Origin: a bacterium
Lineage (GTDB): Bacteria > Patescibacteriota > Minisyncoccia > UBA6257 > JACOXY01
Direction of reading: 5' to 3'
DNA length: 32,326 bases
NCBI GenBank assembly: GCA_030680955.1
Contig: JAUXUB010000037.1
Coordinates: 1 to 32,326, forward strand
Both the position numbers and the translations under genes were made by a program. Below the pieces are notes generated by a model. That model was not told the DNA's origin. It was given only the letters and a program-made list of their open reading frames with translations, and ran no database searches. Of this stretch, positions 8,488-16,033 are shown one piece after another (positions within the stretch are counted from its first letter, which is position 1; each line of letters starts with the position of its first letter).

Positions 8488-8832
8488 CTACCTTACCTTC
8501 TCCAGTATTTGTTTGAAGATTTTTGGATGATTTTCTGCAAGATCTGCTAATACTTTTCTGTCTAGATTCACTTTAGCTTTTTTCAGTTGGTTAATTAATT
8601 TACTGTAGCTTATTCCATTTTTTCTCGCTTCTGCATTTATTTTTACTTGCCACAAAGAACGAAAATCTCTTTTCTTTTTCTTTCTACCCATAAAGGCATG
8701 AGTCCATGCGTGGAGTAGTGCTTCTTTGGCGGCTCTCTCTTTGGATTTTCTTCCCCAGCGAAAGCCTTTGGTATATTTAAGTATTTTTTTTCGCTTTTTT
8801 GTAGCGATTTTTCCTCGTTTTACTCTTGTCAT
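8488..8832 (-). CDS. rplT: 50S ribosomal protein L20
   Basis: MTRVKRGKIATKKRKKILKYTKGFRWGRKSKERAAKEALLHAWTHAFMGRKKKKRDFRSLW. Confidence 0.97.
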   Translation of the reverse strand: MTRVKRGKIATKKRKKILKYTKGFRWGRKSKERAAKEALLHAWTHAFMGRKKKKRDFRSLWQVKINAEARKNGISYSKLINQLKKAKVNLDRKVLADLAENHPKIFKQILEKVR

Positions 8833-8979
8833 ATTAGAAATTCTTTAATTTTTTGAGCGATAGCGATAAAAAGTAATTAGAATTTGTTATACCGAGCGCA
8901 TAACAGCGCGGTTATGTGCTCGGTAAGGTTTTGCAATCGCTCGAGGTGCGCCTTAGGCTTCCTCTTGCGGACAAAGCCC

Positions 8980-9141
8980 TTACGCATCCATATTAACTAG
9001 TCTTCCAAGTTTTTTCATTTTGCGACCTCTTTGTTTTGTTATGCTAGATTTTTTGGCTCGAAAATGATTAAAGCCCGGAATTCTGTGCATAGCTTTTCCT
9101 GTGCGTGTAATTTTTATTCTTTTTTTTATGCTTGATTTCAT
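8980..9141 (-). CDS. rpmI: 50S ribosomal protein L35
   Basis: MKSSIKKRIKITRTGKAMHRIPGFNHFRAKKSSITKQRGRKMKKLGRL; the ORF track extends to 9369 but L35 similarity starts at ATG 9141. Confidence 0.9.
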   Translation of the reverse strand: MKSSIKKRIKITRTGKAMHRIPGFNHFRAKKSSITKQRGRKMKKLGRLVNMDA

Positions 9142-9388
9142 CCCATTAGAGACATATCGCAGTCGTGATAGACGCGTAAGTCTTTTTAATTTTGATTGAT
9201 ATTTTTTTAATTTATCCTGCGGTATTTTGTAAGTGACTGCGGTCTCTAACGGGATTTCATCCCTCACCCAAGAAGGAGCATTATCCGCCACTTCTTGTAT
9301 TAATAGTTTTTTGAAGTTAATTGTGATTAATAGTTTATTATAAAACAATACTTGATGTAAAGACCTCACTCATTCTTGTGTGAGGGAT
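9142..9388 (-). promoter_or_regulatory. Two successive inverted-repeat leader elements upstream of rpmI
   Basis: Plus-strand arms: TTAGAGACATATCGCAGTC (9146-9164) versus GACTGCGGTCTCTAA (9235-9249); ATCCCTCACCCAAGAA (9259-9274) versus TTCTTGTGTGAGGGAT (9373-9388). Confidence 0.65.
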
Positions 9389-9392
9389 TCAA

Positions 9393-9929
9393 TTATTTAG
9401 TTACTTGAACGATGAATCCGTTACCGGTATATCTTGGTGGTGAAACTAATTTGTGGTCGGGGATTAGTAATTTCAGAAATTCTTCAAGTTTTAATCTTGC
9501 CCAATCTCTGTTTGCTTTTTCGCGACCGCGGAGTCTCATCATTATTTCAACCCGTGATCCTTTTTCCAAAAAACCATTAACTTTTCTCGCCATTACATCT
9601 TGATCATGTTTCGCCGCTTTGGCGCTAATACGTACTTGTTTTAATTCTTCTGTTTTTTGTGCCAAGCGTTGTTTTCGGTCTTCTCTCTCCTTCTGATATC
9701 GAAATTTATCAAAACTCATAATACGAGCCACGGGAGGTTTAGCTGTGGGAGCAATTTCTATTAAATCTAAACCCGCTTCTATAGCTCTTCGGAGCGCCTC
9801 TTCTTTTGTAAGAACTCCAAGGTTTTCTCCATCAGGACTAATAACTCTAAGCTCTACTGCTGTTATTTGGTTGTTGATTTTAGCTCGTATAATGGTATGT
9901 ATTGTAGTCTTAATTTTAGGAATAATCAA
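9393..9929 (-). CDS. infC: Translation initiation factor IF-3
   Basis: INNQITAVELRVISPDGENLGVLTKEEALRRAIEAGLDLIEIAPTAKPPVARIMSFDKFRYQ; no ATG at the expected start, ORF opens at TTG/ATT. Confidence 0.96.
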   Translation of the reverse strand: MIIPKIKTTIHTIIRAKINNQITAVELRVISPDGENLGVLTKEEALRRAIEAGLDLIEIAPTAKPPVARIMSFDKFRYQKEREDRKQRLAQKTEELKQVRISAKAAKHDQDVMARKVNGFLEKGSRVEIMMRLRGREKANRDWARLKLEEFLKLLIPDHKLVSPPRYTGNGFIVQVTK

Positions 9930-9948
9930 GCCCGTAGCCTGGCATTTC

Positions 9949-10461
9949 CTATTTCAATAGATAAGCTAATGATATGATAATAAGTGATATTTGAGTAGTA
10001 GCGCCTAAAAATGCTTGATTTTTTTTAACTGTCCAATGAAAAAATTTATGGAATTTATGATATTTTGTTATTAATTTATATTTTGTTCGTAGCTTTTTAG
10101 ACCACAACGGAGACGAATCTATAATATCTGGCATTAAGCATCCCAGAGCGCCAATAATAAGGTAAAACCAGACATCTATTGGAAGGAGTGCTAGTAACGA
10201 CAAAAAAAGAGTTCCACCTAAGGCAAAATCTATTAAAAGCATAATCCAATCCCTTTTTATATAGGAAAATTCGGGGACGTTATCTATTTTAGTATTTAGA
10301 TAATTAGGGCCAGATTTTATTGCGCGATAGCTACCCTGATCAAAGTGTGGTAAGGAGTCCATTATATGGTGAGTCAAAAAACCTGCCGCAAAACCCAAAG
10401 CTGGATTTTTAGTGGCCACTCCTATTGCTGCGCCTACAATTGTGTGGGTAGTAAAAAGCAT
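9949..10461 (-). CDS. Membrane protein, YdjM-like putative metal-dependent hydrolase family
   Basis: MLFTTHTIVGAAIGVATKNPALGFAAGFLTHHIMDSLPHFD. Confidence 0.6.
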   Translation of the reverse strand: MLFTTHTIVGAAIGVATKNPALGFAAGFLTHHIMDSLPHFDQGSYRAIKSGPNYLNTKIDNVPEFSYIKRDWIMLLIDFALGGTLFLSLLALLPIDVWFYLIIGALGCLMPDIIDSSPLWSKKLRTKYKLITKYHKFHKFFHWTVKKNQAFLGATTQISLIIISLAYLLK

Positions 10462-10571
10462 TCTAACAATATCAAAAATTAAATATCAAATATAAAAATT
10501 TAGGTTGCTTGAAAATTATTGAATAATTTTCAAGCTTCATGAATTTTGATTTTTGCATTTTTATCTTTCAT

Positions 10572-11096
10572 TTATCTAATTTGGCTTCCCGGTTCTACTT
10601 CTCTCTCAGGCGTTAAAATTATCGGTAATCCATCTTCGTTTGTTACCGCAAGAAGCATACCTTGACTTTCCTCACCCATTAATTTTCTTGGTTCTAGATT
10701 GGCGATTATTACTATTTCGCGTCCTATTAAATCACTTGGTAAGTAGGATTTTCCTATTCCTGCAATAATTTGCCTGATTTCTCTAGATTCTGCGGGAATA
10801 GCTTCCAGTGTATTTAAATCAGCATTCCCCACAGCTACTTCAAGTATATTTTCAGGATTTTCTGCTGGAGGAATTATACCTAAAACGACTTTAAGTTTTA
10901 ACAATTTATCGGACCCTTCAATAGGTTCCGCACTTAAAATTTTAGCTACTCGTAGGTTTACCCTCTTAAAAATATCTAAATCAATTAAGTTGACGCTTTG
11001 GCTTTGCGGATCGTTTTTGTTATTAGCACTAGTGGCGCTCACATCCTTTTTGGGAGGGTCAACTTTCTTAAAATCATCTAAGCTAATCATAGACAT
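10572..11096 (-). CDS. Stand-alone tRNA-binding domain (EMAPII/Trbp111/MetRS C-terminal type)
   Basis: FKRVNLRVAKILSAEPIEGSDKLLKLKVVLG...REIVIIANLEPRKLMGEESQGMLLAV. Confidence 0.88.
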   Translation of the reverse strand: MSMISLDDFKKVDPPKKDVSATSANNKNDPQSQSVNLIDLDIFKRVNLRVAKILSAEPIEGSDKLLKLKVVLGIIPPAENPENILEVAVGNADLNTLEAIPAESREIRQIIAGIGKSYLPSDLIGREIVIIANLEPRKLMGEESQGMLLAVTNEDGLPIILTPEREVEPGSQIR

Positions 11097-11172
11097 AATA
11101 ATATCAAATAAATATAGTATTGTTAAGTAAATTTTTTAATAAAAAACCGACATTCGTCGGCTTTATATACAT

Positions 11173-11436
11173 TTATTTTTTCTTTGTTTTCACTTTTTTC
11201 TGTGAATAGTCGGAAGTGTATATTGGAATGCTGACTTTTGTATTTCCTAAACATACAGGAATTATTATCGGTTCCTCGGGATCTTTTATGGATTTGCAAC
11301 TCGGACAATTAAGTGGTATTCGTACAGCGGATCCAAAACAACCAGCTTCTACTATCGTTTTTTGTTCATATTCCTTCTTACAATCCCTACAGCGTACTTT
11401 TCTTGTTGGATAATCGCCGTGGCTTCGTATGCGCAT
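11173..11436 (-). CDS. Small zinc-ribbon protein
   Basis: VRCRDCKKEY ... LNCPSCKSI; GGGAGGAAATA-ATG ribosome site. Confidence 0.7.
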   Translation of the reverse strand: MRIRSHGDYPTRKVRCRDCKKEYEQKTIVEAGCFGSAVRIPLNCPSCKSIKDPEEPIIIPVCLGNTKVSIPIYTSDYSQKKVKTKKK

Positions 11437-11742
11437 TATTTCCTCCCTATAACTTGCTTCTTTTAGTATAGCAATATATCTAGAAAAATCAAAATAATTC
11501 AGAATTATTGTAGTATTTTGTCAATGGTTGCAGAGGTTTTAAATTAAAGTATAGTAAAAAAAGGTAATACATTTTTTTGTTTTAGTTAGTGGAGTGAGGC
11601 CCCTTTCTTAAATAAAAAAATTAAAAAACCATAAGTTAGCTTAAAATATTTTTAAGCGAAACTGTAGTATTATCCATTCGGCAAGCTCAGGATTAATGCT
11701 GAGCAGGGCCGAAGCATTAAAATTAAATAAGGATAATCGAGT

Positions 11743-12465
11743 ATGACTAATACTTTGAAAAGAAACATGCTCGGTGTGCTTTTGATAGTCGGATTGATGG
11801 TTGCAGTGAATATATCGCCAGCAAATGGTGAAGTGAGCGCTACGACAACAAATAATGGAGCTACCGTCACTGCAGTAACGACAAGCGCAGCACCAACCGT
11901 TACGATTTCTCAGCAAGATTTAATAGCGCTAAAGGCCGCGCTAGATGGATTGCAAGCAGTGGTTGTTTCGTTAGATGCGTATGTAAAGAAATTACCAAAA
12001 GATAGCAAAGAGAGAGCATTGATCGCGCCGAAATTAAGTGCAACGCTTAGTCAGATGACTTTAAGTTTAGTAGCGCTTAAAGGAACTCTTGCCGCCGCGA
12101 ATGTTTCGCAAAATACTAATTTGGTAGAAGTTAAGCCAGCACCAGTTATTGCAGATAAAACGAATGTTGTAGAAGTTAAGCCAGCACCGATTGTAGCAGA
12201 AAAGAAAGAAGTGGTTGTAAAACCGATAACCAAGATTAGCGAAAATACCGCAGGTCTATCTAGCGCAAAATCCACAGCAGATAGCGCTGTCGTAAGTGAA
12301 GAAAAAGCTGCAACGGATAATACAGAAAGCCAAGGAATATTATCTTCACTAAAGACTTCGCTTAACTCACCGCCTGGAGTAATAGTGCTTGTAGTGTTTG
12401 CAATCATCTTTGGAGTCGTTGTTTTTATGAGAGTATCTTCCAAAAAAGAAGCACAAACGACATAG
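11743..12465 (+). CDS. Secreted/surface protein with signal peptide and C-terminal TM
   Basis: N-terminal hydrophobic segment; repeated VEVKPAPVIADKTNV/VEVKPAPIVAEKKEV; C-terminal PPGVIVLVVFAIIFGVVVFMRV. Confidence 0.65.
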   Translation: MTNTLKRNMLGVLLIVGLMVAVNISPANGEVSATTTNNGATVTAVTTSAAPTVTISQQDLIALKAALDGLQAVVVSLDAYVKKLPKDSKERALIAPKLSATLSQMTLSLVALKGTLAAANVSQNTNLVEVKPAPVIADKTNVVEVKPAPIVAEKKEVVVKPITKISENTAGLSSAKSTADSAVVSEEKAATDNTESQGILSSLKTSLNSPPGVIVLVVFAIIFGVVVFMRVSSKKEAQTT

Positions 12466-12472
12466 TTTAAAA

Positions 12473-12509
12473 TAAATGACTCGCCAAAAAGCGAGTCATT
12501 TATTTTTTA
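12473..12509 (+). terminator. Rho-independent terminator
   Basis: AATGACTCGC-caaaaa-GCGAGTCATT then TATTTTTT. Confidence 0.85.
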
Positions 12510-12570
12510 CTTGCTTTTTGTTTTAAGACGAATATAATGTGCATAGCTCAATAAGTAAGGAGGATACAAA

Positions 12571-13071
12571 ATGTCGCGAAGAAAAATCTTTGTTAAAGTT
12601 TCTGGCGATGAATTTCTAAAGCCCGCATTTCTAAAGTGGATAAAAAAAATCTGCAAAAAAGCATGGGTCGTAATCTGTGTCGGTGGAGGTACGCAAATTA
12701 ATGAGGAGTTCAATCGTCGTGGATTTCCTGTTAAAGTTCACGGGCCTATGGGACGTGAAATAAACACTTTTGAAGAGAGACAAGTTCAACGTGATGTATT
12801 AGAGGTTAATCAGGAAGCATTGCAAGATCGGCTTGTTAAAGAGAATATTTTTGCTGTAGTAGAAATACCAATAATTACCATTGGAACAGTACTTTGTCCA
12901 GTAAATGGTGACGAAATGATACGCACGGCGTATCTTGGTTTTGATGAGTTGTATATTATTACCACAACTATTACACGAGCCAAAGAGAAGGCGGCGATAT
13001 TTTTAGATCTTCCTTATGTAACTATTCTCTATGAAGTAAATGGCGCGTTAAAACGTTTAGTTACTAAATAA
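12571..13071 (+). CDS. Amino-acid-kinase-fold protein, UMP kinase-like
   Basis: KIFVKVSGDEF, VICVGGGTQIN; AAGGAGG upstream. Confidence 0.65.
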   Translation: MSRRKIFVKVSGDEFLKPAFLKWIKKICKKAWVVICVGGGTQINEEFNRRGFPVKVHGPMGREINTFEERQVQRDVLEVNQEALQDRLVKENIFAVVEIPIITIGTVLCPVNGDEMIRTAYLGFDELYIITTTITRAKEKAAIFLDLPYVTILYEVNGALKRLVTK

Positions 13072-13074
13072 TAA

Positions 13075-13102
13075 ATGCTCCCGAATTATGGGAGCATTTT
13101 AA
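13075..13102 (+). terminator. Rho-independent terminator
   Basis: GCTCCC-gaattat-GGGAGC-ATTTTAATTT. Confidence 0.7.
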
Positions 13103-13124
13103 TTTATCGCAATAGTAAATATTA

Positions 13125-13361
13125 TTACTTGCTTTCACTTACTCTATCAGCAATCTCTCTGATTTGATTACGCTCTTCTTTAGTGATTTCTCTCTCAGTC
13201 CAGTCTACTTCTAAAACTTGTCCACCAACTTTTACTGATACCCACATAGAATTATAAACTATTCCAGCTTCTCTTAATGTTAACCATTCAGGCTTTTTAT
13301 TTACTATCATTCTATATAATGGGAACTGTTTTGCTGTTTTAACTGATGGGTCGTTAGACAT
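13125..13361 (-). CDS. Hypothetical small protein
   Basis: ORF 78 aa MSNDPSVKTAKQFPLYRMIVNKKPEWLTLREAGIVYNSMWVSV. Confidence 0.5.
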   Translation of the reverse strand: MSNDPSVKTAKQFPLYRMIVNKKPEWLTLREAGIVYNSMWVSVKVGGQVLEVDWTEREITKEERNQIREIADRVSESK

Positions 13362-13430
13362 TCACCGATCCTTTGTTTTACATAAATAAACTTTAATAAT
13401 ATTACTATAATAAAATTACATTTGCAAATA

Positions 13431-13471
13431 TAAAAAAGAAGCCTAACCGCGCGGAAGCAGTTGGGCTTCTT
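13431..13471 (-). terminator. Rho-independent terminator of the 13506-13747 unit
   Basis: Minus strand AAGAAGCCCAAC-tgcttccgcgcg-GTTAGGCTTCTT-TTTTATA. Confidence 0.8.
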
Positions 13472-13505
13472 GGTGGCGAGGCCATTACTCATCTGGTAAA
13501 ACTCC

Positions 13506-13613
13506 CTAGAACTCCCGCAGTTTTTTTATGCGTTTTGGATGTTTGGGACCCGTTACCCAACGACACCATCCAAAAAAATAGAGCGCAACAATAAAAATAA
13601 TTATTGGGATCAT
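13506..13613 (-). CDS. 35-aa single-TM peptide
   Basis: AAAGGAGGTCCC-ATG; MIPIIIFIVALYFFGWCRWVTGPKHPKRIKKLREF; start overlaps stop of the next ORF (ATGA). Confidence 0.65.
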   Translation of the reverse strand: MIPIIIFIVALYFFGWCRWVTGPKHPKRIKKLREF

Positions 13614-13747
13614 GGGACCTCCTTTCTTATAAGTGCAAGACATTTCTTGCACGTTACGTGGGTTGAAAGATAGATTGTTTTGCCTATCTTTTTGCACAGA
13701 GCGCCGTTGGTGTTTCCAACTTTTCTTTTATGTATCACTTCTTCCAT
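13610..13747 (-). CDS. 45-aa peptide with CxxC
   Basis: AAAGGAAACAAT-ATG; MEEVIHKRKVGNTNGALCKKIGKTIYLSTHVTCKKCLALIRKEVP; overlaps 13506-13613 by ATGA. Confidence 0.6.
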   Translation of the reverse strand: MEEVIHKRKVGNTNGALCKKIGKTIYLSTHVTCKKCLALIRKEVP

Positions 13748-13757
13748 ATTGTTTCCT

Positions 13758-13796
13758 TTCTAGATGAATACTAACATAAAATATAGTAGTTGTCAA
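13758..13796 (-). promoter_or_regulatory. Sigma70-like promoter for the 13747-13506 unit
   Basis: Minus strand TTGACA-N17-TAGTAT (about 27 nt inside this region). Confidence 0.65.
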
Positions 13797-13889
13797 ATTA
13801 TTATGGCTATTTTTGATGATAGGTGGACATCATAGAAAAAAGTTTGAACACATTATAAGAAGTTATTTTGATATTGATGATGGTTTAGA

Positions 13890-13922
13890 AATAAAAAAGA
13901 AGACCCATCGTGAGATGGGCCT
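13890..13922 (-). terminator. Rho-independent terminator
   Basis: Minus strand CCCATC-tcac-GATGGG-TCTTCTTTTTT. Confidence 0.75.
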
Positions 13923-13958
13923 GCCAGTAGTGGATACTGGACTTGGATGGGGGTGTAG

Positions 13959-14234
13959 TTATGACGAGTCTTTAGAAAAGTACTCGTCTTTTACTGCGCG
14001 AATAGTCACTGGGATGATGGCTAGTGCGCCAATACCGAACAAGATTTTGGCGATTAAGTACATCCATGGAAAGCGTATGTAGAAACCTGTAGCTTCCATG
14101 CACTCTCCTCTAAAATACTGCGCACAATCCACCGAATATGAAAAGAAGAACAGGACGATGGAAATGAGCCAAGATGAAGCCCAGAGGATGGTTGCAACCC
14201 CTGGGGCTGGTTCGAGATTTTCGATATCGTCCAT
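13959..14234 (-). CDS. 91-aa two-TM membrane protein
   Basis: AAAGGAGAAGCTCGCC-ATG; MDDIENLEPAPGVATILWASSWLISIVLFFFSYSVDCAQYF. Confidence 0.65.
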   Translation of the reverse strand: MDDIENLEPAPGVATILWASSWLISIVLFFFSYSVDCAQYFRGECMEATGFYIRFPWMYLIAKILFGIGALAIIPVTIRAVKDEYFSKDSS

Positions 14235-14260
14235 GGCGAGCTTCTCCTTTGATGTAGCAC

Positions 14261-14416
14261 CTAATTTAGAGTGAGTAGTATAGAGCCGTAGCTTAGCCCC
14301 TTTTGGAGCCTTTGGGCCGCCCAAGTGAATATCGCCCGAAGAAAAGAGTGGCACCACTCAAAAAAAATGGTGGCGATAACGAATGAAGTTAGGAACTCAA
14401 ACGGGTTGCTGTCCAT
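14261..14416 (-). CDS. 51-aa small membrane-associated peptide
   Basis: AAAAGGAGAAACGCC-ATG; MDSNPFEFLTSFVIATIFFEWCHSFLRAIFTWAAQRLQKGLSYGSILLTLN. Confidence 0.55.
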   Translation of the reverse strand: MDSNPFEFLTSFVIATIFFEWCHSFLRAIFTWAAQRLQKGLSYGSILLTLN

Positions 14417-14481
14417 GGCGTTTCTCCTTTTGTGATGCGATTGCGGGTTTACTCTGCGTACTTGGTCCGAAGTGTTTCGGA

Positions 14482-14637
14482 TCAGTAACCAAAGTAGTGA
14501 CAGGTAGCGGCAGCGGCGAAGAGCAGTGCGTTGAACATCATTGCTTCCTTTTTTACTCCAGCAGGAGGTATAAAGAATGCGAATGTGTTTAAGCCGAGCA
14601 TCACAACCCCCATTCCAAAAATCACACTTCCAAGCAT
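14482..14637 (-). CDS. 51-aa small membrane peptide
   Basis: AAAAGGAGATTCCC-ATG; MLGSVIFGMGVVMLGLNTFAFFIPPAGVKKEAMMFNALLFAAAATCHYFGY. Confidence 0.55.
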   Translation of the reverse strand: MLGSVIFGMGVVMLGLNTFAFFIPPAGVKKEAMMFNALLFAAAATCHYFGY

Positions 14638-14690
14638 GGGAATCTCCTTTTGTTTTAAGGTGACGCGATTGTCACTTTTTTACTAGTTGC

Positions 14691-14719
14691 ATTATACTAT
14701 ATAATCATAAGAAAGTCAA
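14691..14719 (-). promoter_or_regulatory. Sigma70-like promoter for the 14637-13959 unit
   Basis: Minus strand TTGACT-N17-TATAAT. Confidence 0.7.
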
Positions 14720-14762
14720 TATTACCAAAAATAGCCTTATTTTATAGGCTATTTTTGAATTG

Positions 14763-15110
14763 TGGAAGTGGGGAGATTGAACTCCCGTCCAGAATTTAAC
14801 TCGGAGAACTTCTACGGGCGTAGTCTGACATATTTTTTAAGTGTTGCATACCAAGTGTCAGACAGCCAAGTATATAGCACTTTCCCGCTCAATTTTCATT
14901 CCCTCCGCAGGAGTAGGGAACAGAGCCTGATAATTTAACACCGACGATCACTCTATCAGGCGTCGAGAGCGTCGATGGGTCTTATGCAAATGCTAAGGCC
15001 GGTTGTTTGTTGAATGAGTTTGCACTTATTCTTTTGTAGAAGTTTTAAGAGATTCCACAGCTCTGCACGCTGTTCTCAAAATCAGCATTCTGTCGAAACC
15101 TTTCACCCCC
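14763..15110 (-). ncRNA. ssrA: tmRNA
   Basis: 5' GGGGGTGAAAGGTTTCGACAGAATGCTGA; 3' GGACGGGAGTTCAATCTCCCCACTTCCA; tag ORF 14982-15023 GCA...TAA = ANSFNKQPALAFA; smpB adjacent. Confidence 0.95.
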
Positions 15111-15227
15111 ATAAATCATTTGCCTTACAAATGATCAAATTCTAAAATATAAAGTCTAATTTCTAAATATTTAAAATTTAGTTTTTATATTTTGTTTAGA
15201 ATTTAATTTTTTAGAATTTAAAATTTG

Positions 15228-15689
15228 TTATCTCTTGAGCCTTCGGCCTACTTCACGCTCAATATCTTTTTTCTTAATAGATGAGCGTTTGTCGTGCTTC
15301 TTTTTGTTTCGTGCCAAACCAACCTGTAATTTCAGCCGACTGCCTCTATTATACATCTTAAGTGGCACTAATGTCAAGCCGGTCTTTTCTGTTTTTCCTA
15401 TGAGTTCTGCAATTTCAGATTTTTTTAGAAGTAATTTTCTACTTCGCGTTGACTCATAATCTTTTGGAGAATTATTAGTCTGATATGGGGGAATGTTTGC
15501 ATTAAGTAAATATGCTTCGCCGCCGCGAATAACTACAAAAGCTCCTATTAAAGAAGCCGATCCTTTTCGGATTGATTTGACCTCAAAACCTAGAAGTTGT
15601 AAACCAGCCTCATATGTTTCAAGGATTTCATAATCAAATGTCGCCTTTTTATTTAAACTCAATATATTACTGTTATTTATTGTTGTCAT
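15228..15689 (-). CDS. smpB: SsrA-binding protein SmpB
   Basis: NKKATFDYEILETYEAGLQLLGFEVKSIRKGSASLIGAFVVIRGGEAYLLNANIPPYQ. Confidence 0.96.
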   Translation of the reverse strand: MTTINNSNILSLNKKATFDYEILETYEAGLQLLGFEVKSIRKGSASLIGAFVVIRGGEAYLLNANIPPYQTNNSPKDYESTRSRKLLLKKSEIAELIGKTEKTGLTLVPLKMYNRGSRLKLQVGLARNKKKHDKRSSIKKKDIEREVGRRLKR

Positions 15690-15999
15690 TTTGTTTCTAT
15701 TTTCCTCTATTCATAATTCTTAATTCATACTTCATACTTCACTCATTAAGCATAGACCATAGATTAATTTTTCGCTATTCCTAGCCTTTTCCAATACAAT
15801 ATGAGTCCCAAATGAGGTGTGGAATATAACGCAAACATGTCCAAAATAGTTCCCGAGCGAATTTTATGAGTCGAGGGACTACCTTGTAAAATAACGTAGC
15901 ATTTGTTGGAAATGTTGTATTCCTTCGACAAGTTCAGGAAATAATTTGTATAAAATCATTTCGAGATCATCTTGCATTGGAATATATTTTTCTAATATT

Positions 16000-16028
16000 A
16001 AAAAAGAGCCTTATATGGCTCTTTTTAG
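16000..16028. terminator. Rho-independent terminator, possibly bidirectional
   Basis: AAAAAGAGCC-ttatat-GGCTCTTTTT. Confidence 0.75.
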
Positions 16029-16033
16029 CGTAC

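Noticed and set aside
9142-9369. 76-aa N-terminal extension of L35 in the ORF track
   Set aside because: L35 similarity begins at ATG 9141; the extension coincides with two inverted-repeat leader elements, so probably noncoding, though in-frame openness keeps some doubt.
13813-14592. Plus-strand ORFs 13813-14082 and 14383-14592
   Set aside because: Overlap minus-strand small genes with good SD, promoters and a minus-strand terminator.
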